NCBI RefSeq assembly: GCF_014652535.1
Contig: NZ_BMYZ01000001.1
Span: 434,001-498,000, forward strand
DNA length: 64,000 nt
Direction of reading: 5' to 3'
Source: Cellvibrio zantedeschiae
GTDB taxonomy: Bacteria; Pseudomonadota; Gammaproteobacteria; Pseudomonadales; Cellvibrionaceae
The translations under genes and the position numbers were made by a program. The notes under the pieces were generated by a model. The model was not told the origin of the DNA. It saw nothing but the letters and a program-made list of their open reading frames with translations, and did not search any database. Shown here piece after piece: positions 55,436-64,000 of the stretch. Each line of letters starts with the position of its first letter. Within the stretch, counting starts at the first letter, position 1.

Positions 55436-56221
55436 ATGACTATTGCCAGCATTCGAAGCCCAGAAGAATTGCAAACCGTACCTCGCCCAATCGTGGCATG
55501 GGCAGGGCATTATGCAAATGGCGAGGAGATTCCACCGCATACCCATCCGCGCGCCCAGCTTTTGTATGCCGTTGAAGGGGTGATGCGCGTGCTCACGCCG
55601 AATAGTGTGTGGACGATTCCATCGCAACGTGCGCTGTGGGTTCCGGCGAACGTTGAACATCATTCCTTTATGATGAGCGATCTAGAAATGCGCACGCTCT
55701 ATGTCAGCCCGGATGCGCCCCTTGCCTTGGGGCAAGAGTGCCGCGCAATTTCTGTGTCGGGTTTATTGCGTGAATTGATTTTGGGTTTAATCGAAGAGCC
55801 GGCGGAGTACCCCATGCCTGGCCGTGGGGAGCATTTAACGGCACTCATATTGATGGAAATTAATCGCGCGGCAACGCATGCCGTTGAGATTCCCTGGCCG
55901 CAAGATCGTCGCTTGCAAACTGTGTGTCACTTAATCATGAATTCTCCCGGAGTGAATCGCACCATTGAAGAATTGGCGGATGCTGCCGGTGCCAGTGCAC
56001 GAACACTCATCCGATTATTTCCAAAAGAAACCGGATTGAAATATCGCCAATGGGTACAGCAAGTACAAATTGCCGATGCAATTTGCAGGCTTGGTCGCGG
56101 CGAATCTATTGCACGCATTTCTCATGCACTGGGTTACGCCAGCCCGAGTGCTTTTTCGGCGATGTTTAAACGAATTTTTGGCGTCACTCCGAATCAATAC
56201 TTGCAAGTCAAGCATGAATGA
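55436..56221 (+). CDS. AraC-family transcriptional regulator
   Basis: A 261-residue regulator with an N-terminal cupin-like ligand domain (HTHPRAQLLYAVEGVMRVLT, WVPANVEHHSFM) and a C-terminal double helix-turn-helix (about 160-258): TIEELADAAGASARTLIRLF, then ESIARISHALGYASPSAFSA and MFKRIFGVTPNQYL. Cupin-AraC proteins of this kind (NimR-like) often regulate a divergent MFS pump; here the divergent gene is the Fsr-like pump. A GAGG site precedes the ATG. Confidence 0.92.
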   Translation: MTIASIRSPEELQTVPRPIVAWAGHYANGEEIPPHTHPRAQLLYAVEGVMRVLTPNSVWTIPSQRALWVPANVEHHSFMMSDLEMRTLYVSPDAPLALGQECRAISVSGLLRELILGLIEEPAEYPMPGRGEHLTALILMEINRAATHAVEIPWPQDRRLQTVCHLIMNSPGVNRTIEELADAAGASARTLIRLFPKETGLKYRQWVQQVQIADAICRLGRGESIARISHALGYASPSAFSAMFKRIFGVTPNQYLQVKHE

Positions 56222-56487
56222 AAATCTTCATCGAAGGATCGATGATGCCGCTACCCCCTCGATTTTTTTAAATTATTTGTTGAATTCTTCCTGATACTTT
56301 TCCGCGTTGTTTTTCCAAAATCCCACATATTGGTTTTTAGTGTTTGATGGCTGATTTGAGTTATTCGTTATCCTTCTAACATCGTCTAATGCATATGAAG
56401 ATTAAATGACTTTGTTAAGTTTTTTGTGCGGCACTCTTCAAAAATCCCACCGGTTTTTTAAATTTTGTTCATGGGCTTAACTAATAG
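56222..56487. other. AT-rich region before the TonB receptor
   Basis: No open frame with a plausible start is seen. It is AT-rich, contains several T runs that may end the araC transcript, and leads into the promoter at 56488. Confidence 0.45.
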
Positions 56488-56516
56488 TTGACATCTTGTA
56501 CCCTTGTATACAAGAT
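56488..56516 (+). promoter_or_regulatory. TonB receptor promoter with embedded palindromic operator
   Basis: TTGACA at 56488-56493 and a weak -10 (CAAGAT, 56511-56516) are 17 nt apart. The perfect palindrome CTTGTATACAAG (56503-56514) overlaps the -10, the classic repressor position. The same core, with near-palindromic arms, lies upstream of uxuA. Confidence 0.68.
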
Positions 56517-56582
56517 AGGCATGGATCTATTATTCCTTTTCTTACCTCTTGAACTTTAAAAATAACCAATGAGGATTCACTC

Positions 56583-59414
56583 ATGAGAAAGCACTCCTTT
56601 AGACCATCTGTTTTATTTTCATTGATGATTTCTGCTACGGTGGCGCAAGCAAGTGCCCCCGATGATGTGGACGAAGTTATTGTCACGGGCAGTTATTCTG
56701 AAAGCCTTGAAAAATCCCTGGACCTGAAACGTAAATCCACCACCATGGTGGATTCGATTACCGCTGACGATGTGGGCAAGTTGCCAGACAATAATCTTGC
56801 AGAGGCATTGCAACGCGTTCCCGGCGTGCAAGTTTCGCGGACTAACGGTGAAGGACAACAGATTTCCCTGCGTGGTTTAGGGCCGAGCTTTGCGCGCGTG
56901 TTGCTGGATGGCATGCCAGTTTCAGCTGCATCAGAGGGTAGTGTGGATGCGCAGTCGCGCAACCGTGAATTCGATTTTGATTTGCTGCCTTCTGAATTGT
57001 TTAGCCAATTAGCCGTATCAAAAACTCCAAACGCCAGCTTGGTGGAGGGCGGTTTATCGGGAACAATTAATTTACGCACAGCACGTCCTTTTGATCGCCC
57101 CGGTTTCAATGCCACTTATCAAATTCAGGAAGCCTATCAGTCGACTTCCGAAAAATTTGATCCGCGCTTGAGTTTTTCGGTGAGTAATACCTGGGGTGAT
57201 ACCTTTGGTGCATTACTCAGTGTTACAACATCAAAAAGATCATTCCGTACCGACGGTTGGTCAGCGCAAGGTTGGACATCTGGATTGGTTGCAGCTAATG
57301 CGCCCGCAACAGGTTATGCAAAAGGTTTTGATTGGAAGCTTCCCAGCGTAGTGGCGAGTAACCCTACCACCACGGCACCTGGTTTTATTAATGAATCAGG
57401 CTTAAGCAATGCGAAGTTAGCTAATACTCAATTGCCGCGTTTGCCGCGCCCGGAAAGTCAGGAAGGCACGCGTGATCGTATTGGTAGTACCCTGTCGTTC
57501 GAATGGAAACCATCCGACACCCTGAGCTTTAACCTTGATGCTATTTATGCAAAGCTCGACGCAGATTTTGATCGATACACCAATAATCTTTTAGTGCGAA
57601 ATACTGGTGCCGGTACCGATAATGCAACGGGTTTTGGTTATTTAACCCCGTCCAATTTTGCCATTGATTCCAACAATACCTTGACCCAAGGTACATTGTC
57701 AGGCGCAAAATTCTGGAGTGAAAACCGGGTCTTCCAACAAGAATCTGATTTCAAACATCTAGAGTTGGGTGCGAATTGGGATATTACCGATAGCATTAAT
57801 CTTCAAGCTAAAGTTTCGCGAGCAGATTCTGATTTCCGCTGGAGAATGACAACTTATTTATTGCTCTCGAAACCGGGCACAGTAACACTCGATTTAGATG
57901 ATCGTATTCCAACTATTACACCATCCATCGACCTTGCTAATAATGCCAACTGGGCGCTCAACGCCGTTCGTGTTCAACCGAGAACGCGCGCAGAAACCAA
58001 CGATAACTTTTCGTTGGATTTAACCTGGGGCGATGACGCTAAAAATATTCGCGTGGGTGGTTTGTACAATAAATTCTCGCGCGAGCGTTTAAGTTTCAGC
58101 AGCAGTATTGGTACTAACCAGGGTGATTTTTTGAAACCATACGGTTACAACGGCCCCAATGATATTAATTTATTTAATTTGTCAGGCTATGCGATTCCTG
58201 TACCTATAGATCATTACGGAAAAGATATAGATGATGATATTGGTTACAACAGCTGGGCTGTCGCAGATTTAAAAGCCTTTGGTAAGTTGATTGATTATTC
58301 CACGTTGGATAATGCCGCCAATCTGGATTATCAAAACTCCGGTAGCTTTGAGGAAGAAAACTTATCTGCTTATCTTGAAGCTAATTATGCGCTTGATGTA
58401 TTTGCGCGCGAGCTTCGTATCAATGCGGGTGTCCGTTACGTAAAAACTGATCAAGATCTGATTGGTTTTATCCGCACCCCGAGCACACCGCCTGCAGCAA
58501 CCAATTTGTTCGGGTTGCGTCCTGCCAATTTCGGACAAAATACAATTAGCGGTGATTATGCAGAAGTGTTGCCATCCTTAAATCTTTCTTACGACATCAG
58601 TGAAAAAGTATTGGGTCGTTTGTCGGTTTCAAAAGCGCTGACACGTCCAAGCCCCGCAGACATACAACCTTTTACGAGTTTGTCTACTGCAGGTGTGGTG
58701 ACTCAGGGCAACCCGGATTTGGATCCCTATCTCTCAAATCAGGTTGATCTTGGTCTCGAATGGTATTTCGAAAAAGGTGCGGTATTAGGTGGTAATGCTT
58801 TTTACAAAGAAATTACCGGTTTTGTACAAAGACAAAATGTTCCCAAAGCATTTAGAAATGCAGCCATTCCTTTGGATACCATTACCGACCCGACTTTCAA
58901 AGCATTATTGCCACAAGGTTTGGATACAGTGTTGTTGTTCAATACGCCAGTAAACCTGGATTCGGTAACTTATCTCAGAGGTATTGAATTGTTGTATCAA
59001 CAACATCTCGACATGATTATGCAGGGGCTCGGTCTAAGTCTTAACTACACACGTTTGGATTCGGGTAAATCAGTTATCACTGGTTTGGCAGAAGACAATT
59101 ACAACGCTGTGGTTTATTACGAAACTGATCGCTATGACTTACGTTTCTCATACAACTATCGCGGTGATTATGTGGAGTGTAATGTCAATTGCGGATCAAC
59201 CTCGCCAGAAGTGCAATATCGTAATTCTGCCGGTTATCTGGATTTCGCTAGTAGCTTGAATTTCAGTGCGTGGGATAAGGATATGACAGTAACCTTTGAA
59301 ATTCTTAATTTGTTGGATGAAGAGGAATATTCATACAACGGTTACGAAAATCGCGCGGCTTCATTAAACCGTCCTGGCCGTCAGATTATGTTAGGTTTGC
59401 GCGGCAAGTTCTAA
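56583..59414 (+). CDS. TonB-dependent receptor (Xanthomonas/Caulobacter carbohydrate type)
   Basis: A 943-residue outer-membrane transporter. After a signal peptide (VLFSLMISATVAQAS) comes a TonB box-like DEVIVTGSYSES. The plug domain shows ITADDVGKLPDNNLAEALQR, then VPGVQVSRTNGEGQQISLRG and GLGPSFARVLLDGMPV. The 22-strand barrel follows and ends LGLRGKF. The NREFDFDLLPSELFSQLAV phrase marks the subgroup common in oligosaccharide-using Proteobacteria. It is monocistronic with its own terminator. The shared operator with uxuA suggests that its substrate is a uronate-containing oligosaccharide, which is inferred. Confidence 0.93.
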   Translation: MRKHSFRPSVLFSLMISATVAQASAPDDVDEVIVTGSYSESLEKSLDLKRKSTTMVDSITADDVGKLPDNNLAEALQRVPGVQVSRTNGEGQQISLRGLGPSFARVLLDGMPVSAASEGSVDAQSRNREFDFDLLPSELFSQLAVSKTPNASLVEGGLSGTINLRTARPFDRPGFNATYQIQEAYQSTSEKFDPRLSFSVSNTWGDTFGALLSVTTSKRSFRTDGWSAQGWTSGLVAANAPATGYAKGFDWKLPSVVASNPTTTAPGFINESGLSNAKLANTQLPRLPRPESQEGTRDRIGSTLSFEWKPSDTLSFNLDAIYAKLDADFDRYTNNLLVRNTGAGTDNATGFGYLTPSNFAIDSNNTLTQGTLSGAKFWSENRVFQQESDFKHLELGANWDITDSINLQAKVSRADSDFRWRMTTYLLLSKPGTVTLDLDDRIPTITPSIDLANNANWALNAVRVQPRTRAETNDNFSLDLTWGDDAKNIRVGGLYNKFSRERLSFSSSIGTNQGDFLKPYGYNGPNDINLFNLSGYAIPVPIDHYGKDIDDDIGYNSWAVADLKAFGKLIDYSTLDNAANLDYQNSGSFEEENLSAYLEANYALDVFARELRINAGVRYVKTDQDLIGFIRTPSTPPAATNLFGLRPANFGQNTISGDYAEVLPSLNLSYDISEKVLGRLSVSKALTRPSPADIQPFTSLSTAGVVTQGNPDLDPYLSNQVDLGLEWYFEKGAVLGGNAFYKEITGFVQRQNVPKAFRNAAIPLDTITDPTFKALLPQGLDTVLLFNTPVNLDSVTYLRGIELLYQQHLDMIMQGLGLSLNYTRLDSGKSVITGLAEDNYNAVVYYETDRYDLRFSYNYRGDYVECNVNCGSTSPEVQYRNSAGYLDFASSLNFSAWDKDMTVTFEILNLLDEEEYSYNGYENRAASLNRPGRQIMLGLRGKF

Positions 59415-59480
59415 TGCTTGCCTGGCGTTAAAATAGTTTTGTTGTTCGTGCTTTACTCCAAAGTTGTTAGCCAACTCATT

Positions 59481-59506
59481 CCCCGGCCCAAAGCCGGGGT
59501 TTTTTA
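59481..59506 (+). terminator. Terminator after the TonB receptor
   Basis: CCCCGGC pairs with GCCGGGG around a 5-nt loop and is followed by a T run; 66 nt after the stop. Confidence 0.92.
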
Positions 59507-59523
59507 TTTTTGTATCAAAAAAA

Positions 59524-59754
59524 TTAATTTTTATCCCGCAGAGGTTTTAGTAGGCCTTCCAATCCGTTTAGTTTTATTTCATACAAAAACTGTAATTGCT
59601 CGCCAAGTTTTCCTTTGGGGAAACCTTGTTGATAAAACCATACTAAATAAGGTTCCGGTAAATCCATTAACACTCGCCCGGCATATTTTCCAAAGGGCAT
59701 TTTGGTGTTGGCGAGCTCAAGCAAAATACTTGAATCAGGTTGACCGTTTTCCAT
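59524..59754 (-). CDS. DUF3820 family protein
   Basis: A 76-residue protein. The core MPFGKYAGRVLMDLPEPYLV followed by WFYQQGFPKGKLGEQLQFLY matches DUF3820, sometimes annotated as a quorum-sensing-regulated virulence factor. The function is not established. It follows the SUI1-like gene by two nt, so the two are co-transcribed. Confidence 0.88.
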   Translation of the reverse strand: MENGQPDSSILLELANTKMPFGKYAGRVLMDLPEPYLVWFYQQGFPKGKLGEQLQFLYEIKLNGLEGLLKPLRDKN

Positions 59755-59756
59755 AA

Positions 59757-60086
59757 TTAGCCACCCGCGAGTTTTACGGTAAACCCGCGCTTTTCTAAAT
59801 CCGCTTTTATTTTTTCGCGTTGGTCTCCCTGGATTTCAATGACGCCATCTTTTACCGAGCCACCCACACCACAGGTTTGCTTAAGTGCTTTGGCGATATT
59901 TTTCAATTCATTTTCGTCGACGGGAATGCCGGTAATAGTTGTAACACCTTTACCATTGCGGCCTGCAGTTTCGCGTCGAATTCGCACTATGCCGTCGCCA
60001 GCGGGAATTTGGGCGGCGGGTTTTTCTTCTTTTATGCGGCCCGTTTCGGTGGAGTAAACCAGGCGTGAATTTTTGTCTTTGCTCAT
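59757..60086 (-). CDS. yciH: SUI1/YciH family translation factor homologue
   Basis: A 109-residue protein. The C-terminal SUI1 domain shows [20 protein letters not shown], then [20 protein letters not shown] with [21 protein letters not shown], the eIF1 fold core. The N-terminus [13 protein letters not shown] is typical of bacterial YciH. It may influence initiation fidelity on the ribosome. The start lies close to the divergent serine hydrolase gene. Confidence 0.94.
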   Translation of the reverse strand: MSKDKNSRLVYSTETGRIKEEKPAAQIPAGDGIVRIRRETAGRNGKGVTTITGIPVDENELKNIAKALKQTCGVGGSVKDGVIEIQGDQREKIKADLEKRGFTVKLAGG

Positions 60087-60177
60087 GGGGAGTCCTCTTT
60101 CAGTGTCGCAATCTTACCAGATCGTTAAAGCTCATTCGCTTTGTATAGCTGGTAGAATGCCGGCAATTAAGTGTCCG

Positions 60178-61398
60178 ATGAATGATGAGTACCTGATGAA
60201 TAGTGACGATATAAATATTAAGGGTACATGGTTACCCAAATGGCAGCCGGTGGTGGATGCATTTGCAGCCAATTTTAATGAGGGCGAGCAGGGTGCAGGT
60301 ATAGCGCTCTATCACGCTGGCGAATGTGTGGTGAATATTTGGGCGGGTGAGCGCACTAATCGTTTAGCGGGCATTGCCAATCAACCTTGGGATGAAAATA
60401 CCATCGTTAATATTTTCTCGGCGGGTAAAGGCTTTGTCGCGCTTTGTGTTTTGCAATTAGTTGCGCAAGGCAATCTGGATGTAGATTCTCCCGTTGCACG
60501 TTATTGGCCCGAATTCGCCCAAGGCGATAAAGCTGCCATCACTGTAGGGGATGTGCTTTCTCATCGCAGTGGCCTATCCGCTTTTCATCAACATATTGCC
60601 GATAACCAAATATTTGACTGGGCTGCTATGGCCACCGCTGCTGCCAGCGAAACGCCCTGGTGGGGACCTGCAAGCGGGCAGGGCTATTCGCCCTTTATGT
60701 ATGGTTGGATTTTAGGCGAGTTGGTTCGCCGGGTAAGCGGTTACCCAAGCTTTAATGATTATTTCCAGGCAAATGTTGCCGTACCTTTGAATATGAACTG
60801 TCACTTCGGCGTGCCAGATTCCGCGTTGAATTTGATTGCAGATACCGGCCCCTTAAAACGGAATGGTGCCACTACCGAAAGTAACGGTGCCGACAGTGTG
60901 GCATTGGGTAAGTTGATGAAAGCTGATCCTCGCGGAGTGACCAATCGCGCCTTTTGCAATCCCATCAGTTTAATGACCGCAACTAATACCCAAGCTTGGC
61001 GTCAGGCGCAAATTCCTGCGGCAAATGCCCACGCAAATGCGCAAGCGATTGCGGCTATTTACGGCGCCCTGGCAAACAATCAACTGCTACCCGCGAATAT
61101 TTTATCGCTGTGCTCTCAAGAACAAACCTTCAACAATGATCAAGTTCTAGGTTTGCCGTTACGATTTAGTTGCGGCTTTATGTTGTCGCAAGCAGATCGG
61201 CCCGATTGTCGGTATGGGCGCGGTACTCGTGCTTTTGGTCATCCGGGAGCAGGTGGGTGCGTGGGTTTTGCTGATCCTGATTATCAATTAGGTTTTGGTT
61301 ATGTCACATCGCGTATGGGGCAAAATATTTTGATTGACGAGCGTGCCGTTAAACTAATTGATGCGGCTTACGCTGTTTTGGAGAATCACAATGAATGA
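60178..61398 (+). CDS. Serine hydrolase of the beta-lactamase/EstB family
   Basis: A cytosolic-looking class C beta-lactamase-like esterase with no clear signal peptide. The start is uncertain: the ATG at 60178 (406 residues) or the ATG at 60196; longer readings run into yciH. The nucleophile motif is SAGK in NIFSAGKGFVALCVLQL. The block SHRSGLSAFHQ is typical of the family, as is SPFMYGWILGELVRRVSG with the Tyr. The end has GHPGAGGCVGFADPDYQLGF in place of the KTG box. EstB-type enzymes hydrolyse short esters. The stop overlaps slyX by 8 nt. Confidence 0.9.
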   Translation: MNDEYLMNSDDINIKGTWLPKWQPVVDAFAANFNEGEQGAGIALYHAGECVVNIWAGERTNRLAGIANQPWDENTIVNIFSAGKGFVALCVLQLVAQGNLDVDSPVARYWPEFAQGDKAAITVGDVLSHRSGLSAFHQHIADNQIFDWAAMATAAASETPWWGPASGQGYSPFMYGWILGELVRRVSGYPSFNDYFQANVAVPLNMNCHFGVPDSALNLIADTGPLKRNGATTESNGADSVALGKLMKADPRGVTNRAFCNPISLMTATNTQAWRQAQIPAANAHANAQAIAAIYGALANNQLLPANILSLCSQEQTFNNDQVLGLPLRFSCGFMLSQADRPDCRYGRGTRAFGHPGAGGCVGFADPDYQLGFGYVTSRMGQNILIDERAVKLIDAAYAVLENHNE

Positions 61399-61609
61399 TT
61401 TCGCGGACGAATTGATCGAATTACAAACCCGCATTGCTTATCAGGAAGACACTATCCAACAGTTAAACCAGGTTATTACCAAGCAAGATGCGGATATCCT
61501 TCAGCTGCAACACCAAATGCGCCTCTTGGCCAAGCGTATTGACGAGCTATCCCTTGCGCAACAAGACGGTGGCGAAGAAATCACCAACGAGCGCCCCCCA
61601 CATTATTAA
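61391..61609 (+). CDS. slyX: SlyX family protein
   Basis: A 72-residue coiled-coil protein. I choose the ATG at 61391 (MNDFADELIELQTRIAYQED), overlapping the hydrolase stop by 8 nt. The heptad pattern LIELQTRIAYQEDTIQQLNQ and the polar tail ending ERPPHY are hallmarks of SlyX. The function is unknown. Confidence 0.93.
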   Translation: MNDFADELIELQTRIAYQEDTIQQLNQVITKQDADILQLQHQMRLLAKRIDELSLAQQDGGEEITNERPPHY

Positions 61610-61712
61610 TGTTCGGGTGAGTTGTTGATAAATGCGACATTCGTGGCATTAAAAGTTTTGTTTGTGACACTTCCCATAGCAACAAATTCTTACGGCTAAA
61701 TCAGTTTCTTTG

Positions 61713-61752
61713 ACTAGACTCAGCAATGGTACATTTCATTTATGAGTCTAGT
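61713..61752. promoter_or_regulatory. Inverted repeat before the GGDEF/EAL gene
   Basis: ACTAGACTCA (61713-61722) and TGAGTCTAGT (61743-61752) form a perfect 10-bp inverted repeat with a 20-nt spacer, ending 8 nt before the next start codon. It may be an operator or a hairpin in the leader that covers the ribosome-binding site. Confidence 0.5.
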
Positions 61753-61760
61753 TGTCGCCT

Positions 61761-64000
61761 ATGAATTATCAGCAACCCCATTCTGCCAATCTTGAGGAGC
61801 TCAATCCTCTCAGCTTGGAATATGCGCTTTTAGCGCCAGATGTAGCTGCGTGGCGGTTCGATGTAGGCTCAGCTGACTTACATTTTTCCAAAGAATTCCC
61901 ATTGGTATTCCCTGGTTACCAGTTCCCGTTTAATGATTTGTCGGGCCTTCTGGACAACCTGAGTTCAGCCGATAAATACATATTTCTGCAAATGTTCAAT
62001 TCTGACCCCGTGGATTGTGACCGGGGCGTGCGCGCTTGCGAAGTGAAATTTCCAAGCGAAGTAGGTGAGTATCGCGTGCGTTTTATTGGTCGGCTTACGC
62101 CCAATAAAGATCGTCAGTACGAAGGTGTAGCTGTACCTAGCACCCATTGGTTAGCCAATCCCGGTGTGGAAACCAGTAGCAGTTTATTGCGCACCTTATT
62201 TGCTGAGAATCCAGTTGCGAGTTTAATGACCGATGCCAAAGGCGTGCTTTTGCAAGCTAATGCCGCGTTTGAAAAATTATTTGATCTTAATCCCCGCAAA
62301 ATCAGTGCTGCTGTTGGTCGCTACAATCTGTTGCGTGATAAGCAGCTCCTGGCTGATTCTGAGATATCCCAACTCCTGCAAAATGTTTTTCGCGCTGGTG
62401 AAACGCTGAGCGTGGATTTAACTTATTCGCTGGATACCATAGTTAAATCCTTCGCCGCCAAAAAATTTAATCACACGGGGAAAAAAATTAGCCTGCGGGC
62501 TAGCTTGCTTCCCATTAGAAATCGTTTTGGTGAGTTGGAGCGTGTGCTAATTCAATTGCAAGATCGAACGCGTGAAGAAAATGCGCTTGAGATTTTGTTA
62601 AAGCAACAGCGTGAATTGCAAGAAAGTGAAGCCAGTTATAAAGCCTTTATCGCCAACAGTAGCGAAGCCATTTGGTGTTACGACATGGTTCCGCCAATCT
62701 CACTAGATCATCCTATTGAAATGCAAGTTGACCTTATGGCAGACCGCGCCTGTCTGTCGCAGGGCAATAAAGTATTGGTGACTATGCTGGGTGCGAATTC
62801 ATTGCAAGATCTCATTGGCCAAGGTTTGCGCGAAAGCGGATCAACGCGCTATGTGTTCGACTTGCAATATTTTGTGAAAAATAAATATCAAATGGTGGAT
62901 CACGATATTATTCGTGAAGACAGCAAAGGTCGCCGCTACTATTTCCAAATTTCATGCGTTGGTGTGATTGAAAATAATCGGCTGACCCGTGTGTGGGGCA
63001 CAACAAAAGATGTTTCTGTACGCAAGCGTTATGAGCAGCGTTTGGAGCATATTTCCCTGCATGATTCGCTAACAGGTTTACCCAATCGCGCCAATATTTA
63101 CCAGGAAATTGAGCGTTTTTACGCCCGTGAAGATGAAGCCCAGGGCGCTCTGTTGTTTATAGATTTGGATCGTTTTAAAGAAATTAACGATACCCTCGGG
63201 CATCAGGTAGGCGACCGTTTGTTGCAACTTATTGGGCCCCGAATTAAATCTGAAATGAATGAAATTCACGGCACAGTTGCCCGCATGGGTGGTGATGAGT
63301 TCGCAATATTTTTACCAAGTATTCGCAACCAACAGCACGCTGTTGTATTTGCACATTGCATTTTGGATGCGTTGCGTTTGGAGTTTGATCTTGAAGTGTT
63401 CTGCGCAGAAATTAGCGCAAGTATTGGTATTGCATTGGCGCCAACGCAAGCGTCAGACGTTAATGAATTAATGCGTTACGCTGACGTGGCCATGTATCAC
63501 GCTAAAGAACAAATGTCCGGCATTGCAGTTTACAAACCTGAAATTGATCCGCACTCGCCCAAGCGTTTGGCAATGATGAGCGAATTAGGGCGCGCAATTC
63601 GTGAAGATCAATTGTGTTTGTATTACCAACCAAAAGTGAAATTAGACAGCAAAACATTTTACGGTTTTGAAGCTTTGCTGCGATGGAATCATCCTGAATT
63701 AGGTTTTGTGCCGCCCAATGATTTTATTCCCATTGCCGAAGTCACAAGCTTGATTCATCCACTCACTGCGTGGGTATTGGAAAAAAGTATTTCGCAATGT
63801 TGCTTGTGGCATTCGCAAGGTTTGAATGTCAGTGTTGCAGTGAATTTATCTGCGCGTAATTTGCTCGACGAAAATATGCCGAAACTCGTGCGCACCTTGT
63901 TGCAAAAATATGGTTTGCCTGCGAGTTCTTTGGAGTTGGAAATTACTGAAAGCTCAATCATGAGCGATCCGTCCCGCGCGCTACGTGTGCTGCAGCAATT
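61761..64000 (+). CDS. PAS-GGDEF-EAL cyclic-di-GMP protein (C-terminus cut by window edge)
   Basis: A cyclic-di-GMP turnover protein, 746 residues visible. It opens with a PAS-like region (NPVASLMTDAKGVLLQANAA) and a second sensory region (about 290-430), without membrane segments. The GGDEF domain begins HDSLTGLPNRANIYQEI, has FIDLDRFKEINDTLGH, and the active site GGDEF at residues 510-514 is intact. The EAL domain starts near 610, with YQPKVKLDSKTFYGFEALLR; the EAL motif at 637-639 is intact. Both activities may be retained, or one may regulate the other. The end of the EAL domain lies beyond the window. Confidence 0.93.
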   Translation, partial: MNYQQPHSANLEELNPLSLEYALLAPDVAAWRFDVGSADLHFSKEFPLVFPGYQFPFNDLSGLLDNLSSADKYIFLQMFNSDPVDCDRGVRACEVKFPSEVGEYRVRFIGRLTPNKDRQYEGVAVPSTHWLANPGVETSSSLLRTLFAENPVASLMTDAKGVLLQANAAFEKLFDLNPRKISAAVGRYNLLRDKQLLADSEISQLLQNVFRAGETLSVDLTYSLDTIVKSFAAKKFNHTGKKISLRASLLPIRNRFGELERVLIQLQDRTREENALEILLKQQRELQESEASYKAFIANSSEAIWCYDMVPPISLDHPIEMQVDLMADRACLSQGNKVLVTMLGANSLQDLIGQGLRESGSTRYVFDLQYFVKNKYQMVDHDIIREDSKGRRYYFQISCVGVIENNRLTRVWGTTKDVSVRKRYEQRLEHISLHDSLTGLPNRANIYQEIERFYAREDEAQGALLFIDLDRFKEINDTLGHQVGDRLLQLIGPRIKSEMNEIHGTVARMGGDEFAIFLPSIRNQQHAVVFAHCILDALRLEFDLEVFCAEISASIGIALAPTQASDVNELMRYADVAMYHAKEQMSGIAVYKPEIDPHSPKRLAMMSELGRAIREDQLCLYYQPKVKLDSKTFYGFEALLRWNHPELGFVPPNDFIPIAEVTSLIHPLTAWVLEKSISQCCLWHSQGLNVSVAVNLSARNLLDENMPKLVRTLLQKYGLPASSLELEITESSIMSDPSRALRVLQQ

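Noticed and set aside
1-64000. Search for CRISPR arrays, tRNA, rRNA, insertion sequences, integrases and attachment sites
   Set aside because: No regularly spaced repeats, cloverleaf-like sequences, transposase motifs or flanking target duplications were noticed by eye.

Overview
The window comes from a Gram-negative gammaproteobacterium. The gene order rpsB-tsf-pyrH-frr-uppS-cdsA-dxr-rseP-bamA-skp-lpxD-fabZ-lpxA-lpxB-rnhB-dnaE-accA is the classic gammaproteobacterial cluster for envelope biogenesis and DNA replication. The mannonate dehydratase, the Xanthomonas/Caulobacter-type TonB receptor, the PEP-CTERM proteins and the GGDEF/EAL protein fit a polysaccharide-degrading member of the Cellvibrionaceae (Cellvibrio-like). 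That genus call is inference; there is no rRNA or marker comparison here.

Layout. 1-5784 (minus strand): dapC (cut by the window edge), glnD, map and uxuA. 5785-6091: divergent control region with a palindromic operator on the uxuA side and a strong promoter plus leader on the rpsB side. 6092-29695 (plus strand): the conserved cluster. It is interrupted between tsf and pyrH by a small outer-membrane barrel, a membrane protein with a zinc ribbon and TPR-like repeats, and a PEP-CTERM protein on the opposite strand. 29.8-41.4 kb: a lipoprotein M1 aminopeptidase, a lipoprotein esterase, a YgiQ radical-SAM protein, a FIST sensor with a PAS histidine kinase, a phytase-like PEP-CTERM protein and the 7Fe ferredoxin FdxA.

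41.4-53.4 kb is a metal and metalloid resistance block. It holds arsR-gapdh-arsJ followed by an overlapping ATP-grasp ligase-like gene, a MerR-type regulator with ynfA divergent from a MerF-like membrane protein, and a czcCBA-type heavy-metal efflux operon led by a small His-rich protein. A DUF1905/YdeI-family gene lies inside the block. 53.4-64.0 kb: a small membrane protein, a fosmidomycin-resistance-type MFS pump divergent from an AraC regulator, a large TonB receptor, a DUF3820 protein, a SUI1/YciH factor, a serine hydrolase, slyX, and a PAS-GGDEF-EAL protein cut by the right edge.

How the parts work together. The cluster supplies ribosome and elongation factors, undecaprenyl-PP, CDP-diacylglycerol, isoprenoid precursors, the BAM complex core and lipid A. 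A shared CTNGTATACNAG operator in front of uxuA and of the TonB receptor more than 50 kb away suggests one regulon joining uptake of a uronate-containing oligosaccharide with hexuronate catabolism. The best candidate for undescribed biology is the ATP-grasp gene overlapping arsJ, whose motif order looks circularly permuted and which may add a ligation step to the 1-arseno-3-phosphoglycerate export route. No tRNA, rRNA, CRISPR array, transposase, integrase or attachment site was seen.
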